35,559 nucleotides of DNA from the IMG/VR virus record IMGVR_UViG_3300047557_002625, positions 1 through 35,559 of that record; one strand, written 5' to 3'. Of the stretch, positions 7,284 through 15,385 are shown in pieces (the stretch's first letter is position 1; each line of letters starts with the position of its first letter). A program made the translations under genes and the position numbers. A model generated the notes under the pieces. It searched no databases, was not told the DNA's origin, and saw only the letters and a list, made by a program, of their open reading frames with translations. Origin of the DNA: a virus.

Positions 7284-7864
7284 TGGAAATTGGGATTTAC
7301 AAGATTGTTAATCAAATCAACGGTAATTTTTATGTGGGTTCATCTAAAAATATTAGAAGAAGGTGGAGAGAACATTTACAAAAATTAAAATCTAACAACC
7401 ACCAAAATATTCTATTACAAAGATCTTGGAATAAGTATGGTGAAAATAATTTTAGATTTGAAATTATTGAAGAATGTAAGTTAGAACATTTACTCGAAAG
7501 AGAAACTTTTTATCTAAATCAAAACCCTAAGTATAATATCGTAAAAATTGCCAAAGGAGGAGACACAATTTCAAACAATCCCAAAAGAGATTTAATAATA
7601 GAAAAAATTTCTAAAAGTAGTTCAGGTGTTAATAACCCTAATTATGGTGGAAAATTCAAAAATGACGATTGGTTAGAAAAACAAAAATTGTCAAATAGTA
7701 AGGTTCACTTGAGAATCATTGACATAATTACCGGAGATGAATACGAATTCTTGAATTCTAAAGATGCCGCAAAATTCTTTAATTGTTCTGCAAGTGCCAT
7801 ACGAGAAAATAAAAAAAACAATTGGAAACTAAAAGGTAGATTTCTGATTACAAATAAAAACTAA
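7283..7864 (+). CDS. GIY-YIG homing endonuclease
   Basis: A 193-residue protein with a standard GIY-YIG domain in residues 1-90: IGIYKIVNQINGNFYVGSSK, RRRWREHLQKL, NKYGENNFRF and the ERETFYL segment with the metal-binding Glu. A NUMOD-like stretch follows (SGVNNPNYGGKF near 113-124) and a C-terminal helix-turn-helix-like part (LNSKDAAKFFNCSASAIREN). It starts by a TAATG overlap with the YkuD-like gene, which suggests insertion exactly at the gene boundary. It is a second, distinct homing element and splits the lysis cassette from the exported-protein genes. Confidence 0.92.
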   Translation: MEIGIYKIVNQINGNFYVGSSKNIRRRWREHLQKLKSNNHQNILLQRSWNKYGENNFRFEIIEECKLEHLLERETFYLNQNPKYNIVKIAKGGDTISNNPKRDLIIEKISKSSSGVNNPNYGGKFKNDDWLEKQKLSNSKVHLRIIDIITGDEYEFLNSKDAAKFFNCSASAIRENKKNNWKLKGRFLITNKN

Positions 7865-7882
7865 AACTTAAGAACCACGTTA

Positions 7883-9790
7883 ATGAAAAAACTAAAAGGT
7901 CTATTATTTGGACTTTTACTTACATTACCATTTATTGGTATTTCACAAACGGTTCCCCAAGCTCCATCAAATGGTGTGTGGGGTATCATTGCTTCCCAAT
8001 ATCAAGTTGGGACAACTGCACAAGGTAACACAACAGCTAAAGTTACATTACAGAATACAACTCTAACAAAGTATGCGGGTATTCAGTTTAGATTATTCTA
8101 CGACAATACTGCGTTTACAAATGCAACAGTATCACTAATCGGATCAACGACAAACCTTGACCTTCAATTTGTAACAAACACTGCGAATGGGTTTATCACG
8201 ATCACTTTAGTATATACAGGACCAAGTGCAAGTTACACGTTAGCGAATGGTGAAAGATTTTTAATCACCTTCACTCACGCAGCACCTGCAGTGTTCAATA
8301 ACTTATCATCTATTACACCACTTACTTGGACAGGAGCACAAACGTTCCAACCAATAGCGGCGAAACAAGATGGTATGGATACAACCCTAAACGTTCACAA
8401 CTACGGTGGTAACTTCATCTTCCAAAACTTCCAATTTGCAGGAACATTTACAAACGTAACTGGAACACCAGCTAAGTTCTTATCATTGGCATTAGAAAGA
8501 AGACCATCAACAGGAGGATCTTGGGTTCAACACTCAACATACACAACTGACTTAAGTGGTAACTTCTCAATCTCAGTTCCATTAGACACGACTTATTGGG
8601 ATGTAAGGTTGGCGGTTAAAGGTGATACTATGGGTGTTGGAAACATCATCTCTACGACTGATGCTCAACAGATCAACCAATGGTTATTAGGTGTTGGTAC
8701 AATGTCAGGGTTTGATTACTACCACGCTGATGTAAACGGAACTAACTCATTATCAATTTCTGATGTATGGGGTGTGTTCGGTAGAATATCAGGTAGATTC
8801 ACACAATGGCCTAACAACGTTGAGGATGTTAAGTTCTTTACAACATCTGAGTACAACACAATCAACGGTTCATCTACTAACTTCACTTCATCAATTGCGG
8901 GTGTGACTAACTTCACGTTTGAGATCTTACCAGGTACAACATCTGTAACATATTATGTTATGGTTCCTGGTGATGCTAACGGTACAGGTTACAACATGGC
9001 TCGTGTTACTCCGATTGAAGTATTGGTTGGACCACTACCAGGTTTACAATCACAAATCTATAATGTGATTGACACAAAGGTTGAGTACGATTTCCCAACG
9101 GCAACTATTGAAGTTAATGTCCCAAACATTACGGTAGATGCGGGTAACTTGGTAAATCTTCCCGTTAAAGTTTTTACAAACGGAGAAGAATTATCAGCAC
9201 TTCAGTTCGGGTTAAAGTATGACACAACATTGTTGACATTCAAAGGTGTAATTTCTTCATCAAACGCGATGGAATGGATTACATACATCAATGCTAATGA
9301 TGACCAAGTTGATTGGGGAGGGTTTGATAAAACAAACAACGAACAAACACTTCAAGACGGGGATGAAGTTGTAACATTACAATTCATTGCAAGACAACCA
9401 CAAAATCTTTGGGAAGAAAGTCCTTTGTATACTTCATTGAAGTTTGCAGGTACTACTCAATCTGAAGATCTAACAATCACACCTACCAACGGAATCTTAC
9501 AAGTATTGAAAAGTACAATGGGTAATGTAAATGGAAACACAATCGAAGTTTTCCCTAACCCAACTACTTCAGATATTACGGTAACTTTCGAAGTAGAAGA
9601 AACAACAAACGCTAACCTATCAATTTACGATGTAATTGGTAGAAAAGTAATTACAATCTTAGACGGTCAATTACCAAATGGTAAGTACGCTTACAACGAG
9701 AACTTAGGTCAATTAGAACCTGGTCTTTACATGGTGACTTTAAGTTTGGAGAATGACGGAGTTAAAGTAAGTAAAGTTGTAAAACAATAA
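7883..9790 (+). CDS. T9SS-exported protein with cohesin-like and dockerin-like domains
   Basis: A 635-residue exported protein. A signal peptide covers residues 1-21 (LLFGLLLTLPFIGIS). Next come a cohesin-like beta sandwich (about 36-160, YAGIQFRLFYDNTAF), a Cna/carboxypeptidase-regulatory-like segment (176-247), a dockerin-like pair of helices with an EF-hand-like loop (252-302, HADVNGTNSLSISDVWGV), a small beta module (310-385), and a second, clearer cohesin-like domain (408-505, ALQFGLKYDTTLLTFKG). Residues 553-635 are a T9SS C-terminal sorting domain: EVFPNPTTSDITVTF, IYDVIGRKV, GLYMVTL, KVVKQ. In Bacteroidetes this domain sends cargo through the outer membrane by the Por system. No catalytic site is seen, so an adhesin or scaffold is likely. 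Shares its middle modules with the protein at 12802. Confidence 0.9.
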   Translation: MKKLKGLLFGLLLTLPFIGISQTVPQAPSNGVWGIIASQYQVGTTAQGNTTAKVTLQNTTLTKYAGIQFRLFYDNTAFTNATVSLIGSTTNLDLQFVTNTANGFITITLVYTGPSASYTLANGERFLITFTHAAPAVFNNLSSITPLTWTGAQTFQPIAAKQDGMDTTLNVHNYGGNFIFQNFQFAGTFTNVTGTPAKFLSLALERRPSTGGSWVQHSTYTTDLSGNFSISVPLDTTYWDVRLAVKGDTMGVGNIISTTDAQQINQWLLGVGTMSGFDYYHADVNGTNSLSISDVWGVFGRISGRFTQWPNNVEDVKFFTTSEYNTINGSSTNFTSSIAGVTNFTFEILPGTTSVTYYVMVPGDANGTGYNMARVTPIEVLVGPLPGLQSQIYNVIDTKVEYDFPTATIEVNVPNITVDAGNLVNLPVKVFTNGEELSALQFGLKYDTTLLTFKGVISSSNAMEWITYINANDDQVDWGGFDKTNNEQTLQDGDEVVTLQFIARQPQNLWEESPLYTSLKFAGTTQSEDLTITPTNGILQVLKSTMGNVNGNTIEVFPNPTTSDITVTFEVEETTNANLSIYDVIGRKVITILDGQLPNGKYAYNENLGQLEPGLYMVTLSLENDGVKVSKVVKQ

Positions 9791-9812
9791 ACCCAAATAA
9801 ATAAAAACAAAA

Positions 9813-10133
9813 ATGTCAGAAGAACAAGAAAACGATGGAACATGGTCAGGACTAAGAAAGACCATTGTCGGAACATTATCAACTGTAATTGCTGGTGGTG
9901 GAACTTGGTTAGGAGTAACGTTATATGGTGGTGGTCAAGACGAACCCGCTGAAGAAACAAAAACTGAACAAGCGGCACCTGCTGCGGCTCCTGTAGTTGT
10001 AAACGTTCAACAAAATCAAGAGAACAAACAAAAGGTTGAAAACGGTGGAGGAACTCACGTAATCGAAAGAGTAGTTGAGAAACCAACAACACAACCTGAA
10101 AAACCAAAAAAGGTTGAAGAAGAATCTTGGTAA
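9813..10133 (+). CDS. Single-TM protein with Pro/Ala/Glu-rich tail
   Basis: A 106-residue protein with a polar start, one hydrophobic segment (about 17-38, TIVGTLSTVIAGGGTWLGVT) and a long low-complexity tail rich in Glu, Ala, Pro, Gln and Lys (TEQAAPAAAPVVVNVQQNQE). The layout, a short cytoplasmic end and an extended probably periplasmic tail, would fit an inner-membrane spanin-like or lysis accessory protein. It is directly upstream of the holin-like gene. No sequence family is recognised. Confidence 0.75.
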   Translation: MSEEQENDGTWSGLRKTIVGTLSTVIAGGGTWLGVTLYGGGQDEPAEETKTEQAAPAAAPVVVNVQQNQENKQKVENGGGTHVIERVVEKPTTQPEKPKKVEEESW

Positions 10134-10167
10134 TAAAAAAATAAATAAAAAATAAATTAAAAATAAA

Positions 10168-10449
10168 ATGGCACAAAAGAAAACAAAAAAATCATTCTTC
10201 GTAAGAATGTTTATGGATCAAAATGATATCAACGAAAAATCAATCGTAGGTTTCGGATCATTTATAATGATGGTAATTTGTCTTGGTGTTGATATCTATA
10301 CAGGATTACACGGACAAGAAATGCCAATCAATAAATTCATCTATGATGGTTTCTTATGGATCACTTTAGGTTCATTTGGAATTGCTTCAGTTGACAAATA
10401 CTTGTCAGGAAAAAACCAAACTAACGACGAAGAAGAAGTAGAAGGATAA
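10168..10449 (+). CDS. Putative holin
   Basis: A 93-residue protein with a basic N-terminus, a first TM segment (about 26-46, IVGFGSFIMMVICLGVDIY), a short loop, a second TM segment (60-77, FLWITLGSFGIASVDKYL) and an acidic C-terminal tail (NDEEEVEG). Size, two TM segments, charged ends and position next to lysis genes fit a small holin, which would make inner-membrane holes for the GH19 endolysin. The leader is a very A-rich stretch with no SD, and the stop codon overlaps the start of the next gene (TAATG). Confidence 0.65.
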   Translation: MAQKKTKKSFFVRMFMDQNDINEKSIVGFGSFIMMVICLGVDIYTGLHGQEMPINKFIYDGFLWITLGSFGIASVDKYLSGKNQTNDEEEVEG

Positions 10450-11189
10450 TGAAAAACCTACTTTACATATTACCATTCTTTTTGATTGGATGTAAAACAT
10501 TACAAGCCCAGCCCCCTCAAAACGGAGGGGGTATTGGCTCTGTTAAGACAGAACAATATCAGGCTGAGTTTGAGAAAAAACAATCAATAGATGCGGTAGC
10601 AGACTACGATGGAAAGATTCAGGTCCCTATCCAATTGTTAAAGATTGGTATCAATGAGGAACTATATGAAATGTATCCTGAGTTAAAAGATAAAAGAGTA
10701 GGTCTTGGTGTAACAAATATTGTAATTGAATATTTGGAATATACTAACAGATTTATTTTCACTGAAGAAAAAGAGGAGATCAAACAAAGAATGATTGCGC
10801 AAGACAAAGCATCAGACAAGGGAGTATCTTCAAACAAAATAGAGGTGAAAGGTAATGTTGTTTTAGCCAAATACTTTGTATACATTGAGGTATATGATTT
10901 CTCAGTATCAGAAGACGAAGTTGTGAAAGTTAATGGACAACAAACCGTAAATCAAACTACAAGATTAGGTCTCCAAATCAAATTCGTAGATGCTGAAACA
11001 AGTCAAGTTATCGTAGGATCAGGACTTGGAGAAGCTGTTACAATTAAAACCTCATCAATATTAGGAGACATCAGTGACGAGGTAAAATTCAATCAATCAA
11101 CAATAGGTATTTCTACAAAGAAAGCCTTAGAGACGGCATCATCAAGAGTTGTTTCTAGACTAATCACAAAAGGTGTATTTCCAAATTGA
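10449..11189 (+). CDS. CsgG-like outer-membrane lipoprotein
   Basis: A 246-residue lipoprotein: signal peptide with lipobox LIGC (lipidated C15). The body matches the CsgG/HfaB family pattern: a strand with RVGLGVTNIVIEYLEYTNRF, IAQDKASDKG, KYFVYIEVYDFSVSE, the LGLQIKFVDAETSQVIVG segment, and a final helix with KKALETASSRVVSRLI. CsgG forms a nonameric outer-membrane pore that exports curli subunits. Here no curlin-like gene is seen; the partners are the exported proteins downstream, which begin with a 3-base overlap. It may export one of them or open the outer membrane during lysis. A GC-rich hairpin (10512-10531) lies in the coding sequence just after the lipobox. Confidence 0.82.
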   Translation: MKNLLYILPFFLIGCKTLQAQPPQNGGGIGSVKTEQYQAEFEKKQSIDAVADYDGKIQVPIQLLKIGINEELYEMYPELKDKRVGLGVTNIVIEYLEYTNRFIFTEEKEEIKQRMIAQDKASDKGVSSNKIEVKGNVVLAKYFVYIEVYDFSVSEDEVVKVNGQQTVNQTTRLGLQIKFVDAETSQVIVGSGLGEAVTIKTSSILGDISDEVKFNQSTIGISTKKALETASSRVVSRLITKGVFPN

Positions 11190-12832
11190 GAACTAATATC
11201 TTAATATCGTTATTGTTTGTTTTGTTTAATTTTTTTAACACAAACGCACAAACCTATAACTATTCTTACACTGATCCTTGTACAGGAAATATTAAAAACA
11301 TCATAGTCCCCATCAATGGCTCAGTCACGGTGGGGTACTATGGTTTTGTCGAGAACTTTACTCAACAACAATTTACCGATGGAACTTTTGAAACTTGGGC
11401 TAACCAAGTTTTTTCGCAATATGACGGATCACCTTGTGCTGAGATTGTAGGACTTGGTGGGCAAATAAACATTACGCAGGATGTGACACTTAATACGGTT
11501 GGACTCTTGAATTCATTATCTGCATTGATGGATTTATCAAACGGAGCAACAGATTTTTTAAGTGGATCATTAACCGCAGCATCTAATTCTTCTAACACCA
11601 ACAATTCAGGTGGTAATAAGAAGAACGGGAATCGTTCCCAAAATGGAAGTGGAAATAATAATAACTCCACAACCAATAACAATCAAATACAAAATAATGG
11701 AACAAGTAACACTAATGAAGGAAGTACAACCACTTCTGGAACAAATGAAACAAGTTCAAACAACGGAGGAAATGGAACCACTAATCCAAATGGTGGAACT
11801 CAAAATCCAACACCAACAGGAGGAACTTCAACTGAAGGTGGATCAAATGAGAATGGAAGTCAGCAGGCTGTCACGCCTATAAACCAAAATCAAAACGGAA
11901 ATGAAAATAATAATAACCCTAATAGTAGCGGCAATGTTGGGAACACTGGTAACACTGGGAGTAATGGGAATGTGGAAGGATCTAACCAACAAGAAGTAAC
12001 TCCAAATGGTTCTACAACTGACCCTAATTCTAATGGTGGTAATGGTGGTAATGGTTCTAATGTGGGGAATAATGGTGGAAACCCGCCCAATAGTGAGGAG
12101 ACCACAACCCAAACAGAAGAACAAGGTGGAGGACAAACCAACATCACACAAGGGGCAACAAAAACAGTAAATCAGAATAAGGAAGGTGGTAAACCCACAG
12201 TAATCGCATCAAGCGACTTTGTGGGTTTCAACTTTCAGAACTCTGAAGTTAGAACAGGATTAAAACTAACAGGTGGATATCACAATATGAGATGGGATGG
12301 TGAAACTGCTCGTGGTGGACTAATTGATTATGTATCAGCACAACAAGGACCAAACCTGACAGGATATCATGCTTGGATCAATAAAAGATCTGTCAACTTA
12401 TTATCAGGAACCTTATCGGTAGGATTTGAAGGTAGAGGTTCAATCTACGGAACAATTGCTGGAGGACAGATGTTAACCTTCCCAAAGATAAAAAGTTTGA
12501 AGGCGATATATATGGGTACAGTATCTTACGGACAAGTTTACAAGACAGAGTTTTTGGGAACTGCGGTAATTGCCGGAGGTATGTACGATTTGAGATTCGG
12601 AAAAAGAATCGACATGAAATTGATGGGGTTATTTGTTTACTCACCCTATATTAGTTATTACAACGACTTGTTATTAAAATCACCTTATGTTGTAATACCT
12701 AGTTTGGGAACAAATATCAACATAACAAAAAGATTTAAGTTTAACATAAACGCTGGAGGTGCTTGGGCGATAAAAGAAAACGCACTTAATTATACGGTAA
12801 CATGTGGAGCAAGATTATTAGTTGGGCAATAG
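11186..12832 (+). CDS. Exported Gly/Asn/Thr-rich protein with putative outer-membrane C-terminal domain
   Basis: A 548-residue protein that starts with TTG overlapping the csgG-like stop codon (TTGA), so its translation is probably coupled. Signal peptide 1-21 (ILISLLFVLFNFFNTNAQ). Residues 22-130 form a folded N-domain with YSYTDPCTGNIKNIIVP and paired Cys residues. Residues about 132-335 are a long low-complexity linker of Asn, Gly, Thr and Ser. Residues 340-548 alternate aromatic/hydrophobic and polar residues in short strands (TGLKLTGGYHNMRW, GTLSVGFEGRGSIYGTIAG, KRIDMKLMGLFVYSPYISYY) as in a small outer-membrane beta barrel. Position right after CsgG suggests a functional partner. No named family. 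Confidence 0.82.
   Translation: MRTNILISLLFVLFNFFNTNAQTYNYSYTDPCTGNIKNIIVPINGSVTVGYYGFVENFTQQQFTDGTFETWANQVFSQYDGSPCAEIVGLGGQINITQDVTLNTVGLLNSLSALMDLSNGATDFLSGSLTAASNSSNTNNSGGNKKNGNRSQNGSGNNNNSTTNNNQIQNNGTSNTNEGSTTTSGTNETSSNNGGNGTTNPNGGTQNPTPTGGTSTEGGSNENGSQQAVTPINQNQNGNENNNNPNSSGNVGNTGNTGSNGNVEGSNQQEVTPNGSTTDPNSNGGNGGNGSNVGNNGGNPPNSEETTTQTEEQGGGQTNITQGATKTVNQNKEGGKPTVIASSDFVGFNFQNSEVRTGLKLTGGYHNMRWDGETARGGLIDYVSAQQGPNLTGYHAWINKRSVNLLSGTLSVGFEGRGSIYGTIAGGQMLTFPKIKSLKAIYMGTVSYGQVYKTEFLGTAVIAGGMYDLRFGKRIDMKLMGLFVYSPYISYYNDLLLKSPYVVIPSLGTNINITKRFKFNINAGGAWAIKENALNYTVTCGARLLVGQ
11580..12190 (+). repeat. Low-complexity Asn/Gly/Thr/Ser coding repeat
   Basis: About 600 nt of imperfect short repeats (AAT/GGT/GGA/ACA/AGT codons) encode the linker of the surrounding exported protein. 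Period is irregular. Such tracts vary in length by slippage and act as flexible spacers at cell surfaces. Confidence 0.8.
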
Positions 12833-13881
12833 CCCTTTTTATTACATTTATTGGTTATTCACAATCAACATTGTGTACGAGTTACCCTACTTCGTTTTGT
12901 TGTGAATATGTTGAAAGTGTGACGATCAACGGACAAACATTTGCCGGTAGTAATGGTTATGCTGCGAGTTCAGGGGGTAATCCACCTGGTTATTACAATT
13001 ATACAAACGGACCTTTAATACCAACGATCACCGCAGGACAAAGTATTTCTTTAAATTATACTGCAAAGACCAATGGTAATTATATGGAATACTTTAAGAT
13101 GTGGATCGACTTTAATGGGAATGGTGTGTTAACAGATCCAGGTGAGTTAGTTCACGAATATAATTTTTCTTGGTTGGGGACACACACAAAATCTGCGACT
13201 TTCACCGTACCAACAACAGTATTTAATGGACCTGTATATGTTAGATTTGTTATGGTTTATGCTAACATACCAAATCTTTGTGGAACATATGCATATGGAA
13301 ACACATTTGACTTTAAAACGAATATTACAGGTGCGATTGATCCCTACAATCATTCTGGGTTTGTTTATGGTTCAGAAGGAACAGGTATACCAAACGTACC
13401 TGTTAAGTTATTTAAGAAATTAACAAGTGAAACTAACTATACCCTTCACGGTACATATAATACAAATGCTAACGGACAATACAATATCACAACAAATCTA
13501 AACGCAAACCTCTACAACTTCCAAATTGTTGTTGACAATCTTACAGTTGCAAACCCAACTATATCAGACGCACAATTCTTTAATCAAAAGATTTTAACAC
13601 AAGGATTCACATCAAAAGATTATTATAGACTTAACACCAATGGGAATAATATATTGACAATATCTGATATATACGAAGTATATCAAAAAACATTTAACGT
13701 GCCTTGGGAAAGTGGTGTCCCGACCTATAGATTATTTAACCAAATACAATGGAACTTAATCAATTCATCTTATGGTGATTTAAGGTCAACATATCCAGGA
13801 ACTCAAAGCATAACAATACAAAGTCCCCAAAATAGTGGGACATCAAACATTTATTTAATAAGAACAGGCTATGCGAATTAA
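12802..13881 (+). CDS. Exported GEVED-domain protein with dockerin-like module
   Basis: A 359-residue exported protein whose start lies 31 nt inside the previous gene. Signal peptide 1-20 (IISWAIALFITFIGYS). Residues about 25-180 hold a GEVED domain, known from Bacteroidetes surface proteins, with YFKMWIDFNGNGVLTDPGEL at 97-116. Residues 187-247 are a Cna-like sandwich (IPNVPVKLFKKLTSE, NANGQYNITT). Residues 248-300 are dockerin-like (TISDAQFFNQKILTQGF, then LNTNGNNILTISDIYEVY), and 303-359 repeat the small beta module that follows the dockerin-like part of the protein at 7883. It has no T9SS sorting domain, so it may remain periplasmic or attach through partners. Confidence 0.85.
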   Translation: MWSKIISWAIALFITFIGYSQSTLCTSYPTSFCCEYVESVTINGQTFAGSNGYAASSGGNPPGYYNYTNGPLIPTITAGQSISLNYTAKTNGNYMEYFKMWIDFNGNGVLTDPGELVHEYNFSWLGTHTKSATFTVPTTVFNGPVYVRFVMVYANIPNLCGTYAYGNTFDFKTNITGAIDPYNHSGFVYGSEGTGIPNVPVKLFKKLTSETNYTLHGTYNTNANGQYNITTNLNANLYNFQIVVDNLTVANPTISDAQFFNQKILTQGFTSKDYYRLNTNGNNILTISDIYEVYQKTFNVPWESGVPTYRLFNQIQWNLINSSYGDLRSTYPGTQSITIQSPQNSGTSNIYLIRTGYAN

Positions 13882-14458
13882 ACTATTATTTTTATTTCTA
13901 TTCCCATTATTCGTTTTCGCTCAGAAAACATTACGAGATTCAATCTACATCAAAACAAATATGTTTGAGATTGTTTACTCAGAAAAATTACAACAACCAA
14001 AATTCATTAGGTACACAGTACAATGTCCTAACGGAACTGCATCAAGAAAAGGTATGGACTTTTATACCGTTGACTCAATCCTAACATCGGATAACTTGGA
14101 TTATGTAAACAATCCATACGACAAAGGTCACTTGGCACCTGCGGCTAGTTTTAGTTGTGATAGAGAAACTCTATACAAAACATTCACATACTTAAATTGT
14201 TCTTTACAACAAGAAAATTTGAACAGAACGACTTGGAGATTACTTGAGGAAAGAGAAAGACAATTGGCGAAAACTAATAAGGTAGTTATCGTTGAGATCC
14301 GTTGTGTTTACTCACCTAAATCAGTAGTCCTACCAACAGGAGCGACAGTACCTGACGGATATTACAAGACAATTAAATACGGTAAAACTATGGAGAGATA
14401 TTACTTCAAGAACGAAAAACCATTAACAACTGATTACACAAAATTCATAATAAAATGA
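13871..14458 (+). CDS. Exported DNA/RNA non-specific endonuclease
   Basis: A 195-residue nuclease of the Serratia NucA/EndoG (DNA/RNA non-specific endonuclease) family with a signal peptide (1-17, LLFLFLFPLFVFA). The family DRGH motif appears as DKGH with general base H87, and the magnesium-binding Asn is N118 in ENLNRTTWRLLEERER, which closely matches the family pattern LNxGxWxxLE. Upstream strand CPNGTASRKGMDF is also typical. It is shorter than Serratia nuclease (about 245 residues) but keeps the catalytic core. Export means that it would act in the periplasm or outside the cell, not on host chromosome in the cytoplasm. Overlaps both neighbours. Confidence 0.9.
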   Translation: MRIKLLFLFLFPLFVFAQKTLRDSIYIKTNMFEIVYSEKLQQPKFIRYTVQCPNGTASRKGMDFYTVDSILTSDNLDYVNNPYDKGHLAPAASFSCDRETLYKTFTYLNCSLQQENLNRTTWRLLEERERQLAKTNKVVIVEIRCVYSPKSVVLPTGATVPDGYYKTIKYGKTMERYYFKNEKPLTTDYTKFIIK

Positions 14459-14907
14459 AACACTTAAACTTACTATTTGGTATGTTACTACTTGGTAACA
14501 TTGCAACAGCACAACAATGTGTTTATGTTGATTCAGTTTACAACACAGCAAAATTAAGAGAGATGGGAAACAGAGACATTCGTTTTGGTATAAGACAGAT
14601 TGTTGAAGAAGAACTATCAGAAAAGTTTTGTTTGTCTGATGACGGGAAAGACATTGATGTTGAGGTGTTTTACTTTGGATTACCAAAGACGACGATTAGA
14701 GTTGTTGGTATTGAGAAGACAGAAGCGATGACACAAGTTGGGGTTAGATTATACTACGACGGGAAATGTTATGAAGGTATCGGGGAATCTTCAACAGAAG
14801 TCAGAGCGATGATGATAGAAGTAAAAGAAGGAATGATGCCGTTTGAAAAGATGACGGTATCATCGGCACTTAAAAAAGCCATACACGAAGCAATTATCAA
14901 AATATGA
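14455..14907 (+). CDS. Exported protein of unknown function
   Basis: A 150-residue protein with a signal peptide (1-19, LLFGMLLLGNIATA) coupled by ATGA overlaps to the nuclease and to the next gene. The mature part has two Cys near the start and middle (QQCVYVDS, EKFCLSDD) and alternating strands (DIDVEVFYFGLPKTTIRVVG, TQVGVRLYYDGKCYEGIG) ending with a helix (SSALKKAIHEAIIK). The strand/helix order faintly recalls small periplasmic partners of CsgG-type pores, but I cannot name a family. It could be an inhibitor, chaperone or subunit for its neighbours. Confidence 0.8.
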   Translation: MKHLNLLFGMLLLGNIATAQQCVYVDSVYNTAKLREMGNRDIRFGIRQIVEEELSEKFCLSDDGKDIDVEVFYFGLPKTTIRVVGIEKTEAMTQVGVRLYYDGKCYEGIGESSTEVRAMMIEVKEGMMPFEKMTVSSALKKAIHEAIIKI

Positions 14908-15350
14908 AAATATGGCAACTTTTGATATCGTTAATGTTTTGGTCATACTCTATATCTCAAATTAACATTGCAGATGTTGGAGATGGTTGGAAAGGTAAAG
15001 TCCAACAGGCGTTAGATACCATACAGAAATACGACACGGTTAAATATAATAACCTCATCACCAAATGTAATAACATCGGATATTGGAATAACACATTTGC
15101 CACAACTGAACCACCACACACAATCCTTATCCCAACCTCAGAGATGAATTTTGGAAACATCTATAACATATGTGCAATACTAATCCACGAAAGTTATCAT
15201 CTATTGATCTACGGAAGAAATATGGACCCAAACCAAGAAGAGTATTGGGCTTATTCATATGAGTTGGACTTCTTAACAAAAGTCCCAAATGTCGATGGTT
15301 GGTTGATCCAAAACGCACAAAACAAAATGAATTATTATTCAAAACCATAG
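14904..15350 (+). CDS. Exported HExxH protein, putative zinc metallopeptidase
   Basis: A 148-residue protein with a signal peptide (1-18, IWQLLISLMFWSYSIS). AILIHESYHLLIYG contains an HExxH zinc-binding motif (H95, E96, H99), and E113 in NQEEYWAYSYELDFL is a plausible third ligand in a following helix, as in gluzincins. Preceding TILIPTSEMNFGNIYNI would form the edge strand over the active site. The domain is small for a protease, so it could be a minimal zincin or an inactive relative. It ends the exported-protein operon. Confidence 0.72.
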   Translation: MKIWQLLISLMFWSYSISQINIADVGDGWKGKVQQALDTIQKYDTVKYNNLITKCNNIGYWNNTFATTEPPHTILIPTSEMNFGNIYNICAILIHESYHLLIYGRNMDPNQEEYWAYSYELDFLTKVPNVDGWLIQNAQNKMNYYSKP

Positions 15351-15385
15351 TTGATTTATCCACACAAATCATTTATTTTTAGGGT

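Noticed and set aside
7883-9790. 635-residue protein as a tail fibre
   Set aside because: Signal peptide and T9SS sorting domain point to export from the infected cell, not to virion assembly in the cytoplasm.
11362-12151. Long frames on the minus strand and in a second plus frame over the Gly/Asn/Thr-rich linker
   Set aside because: They arise from the biased codons of the low-complexity linker; the real gene is continuous, has a signal peptide and is coupled to its neighbour.
11580-12190. Possible CRISPR or tandem-repeat array
   Set aside because: No regular repeat-spacer spacing. The repetition is coding low complexity (Asn, Gly, Thr, Ser codons).
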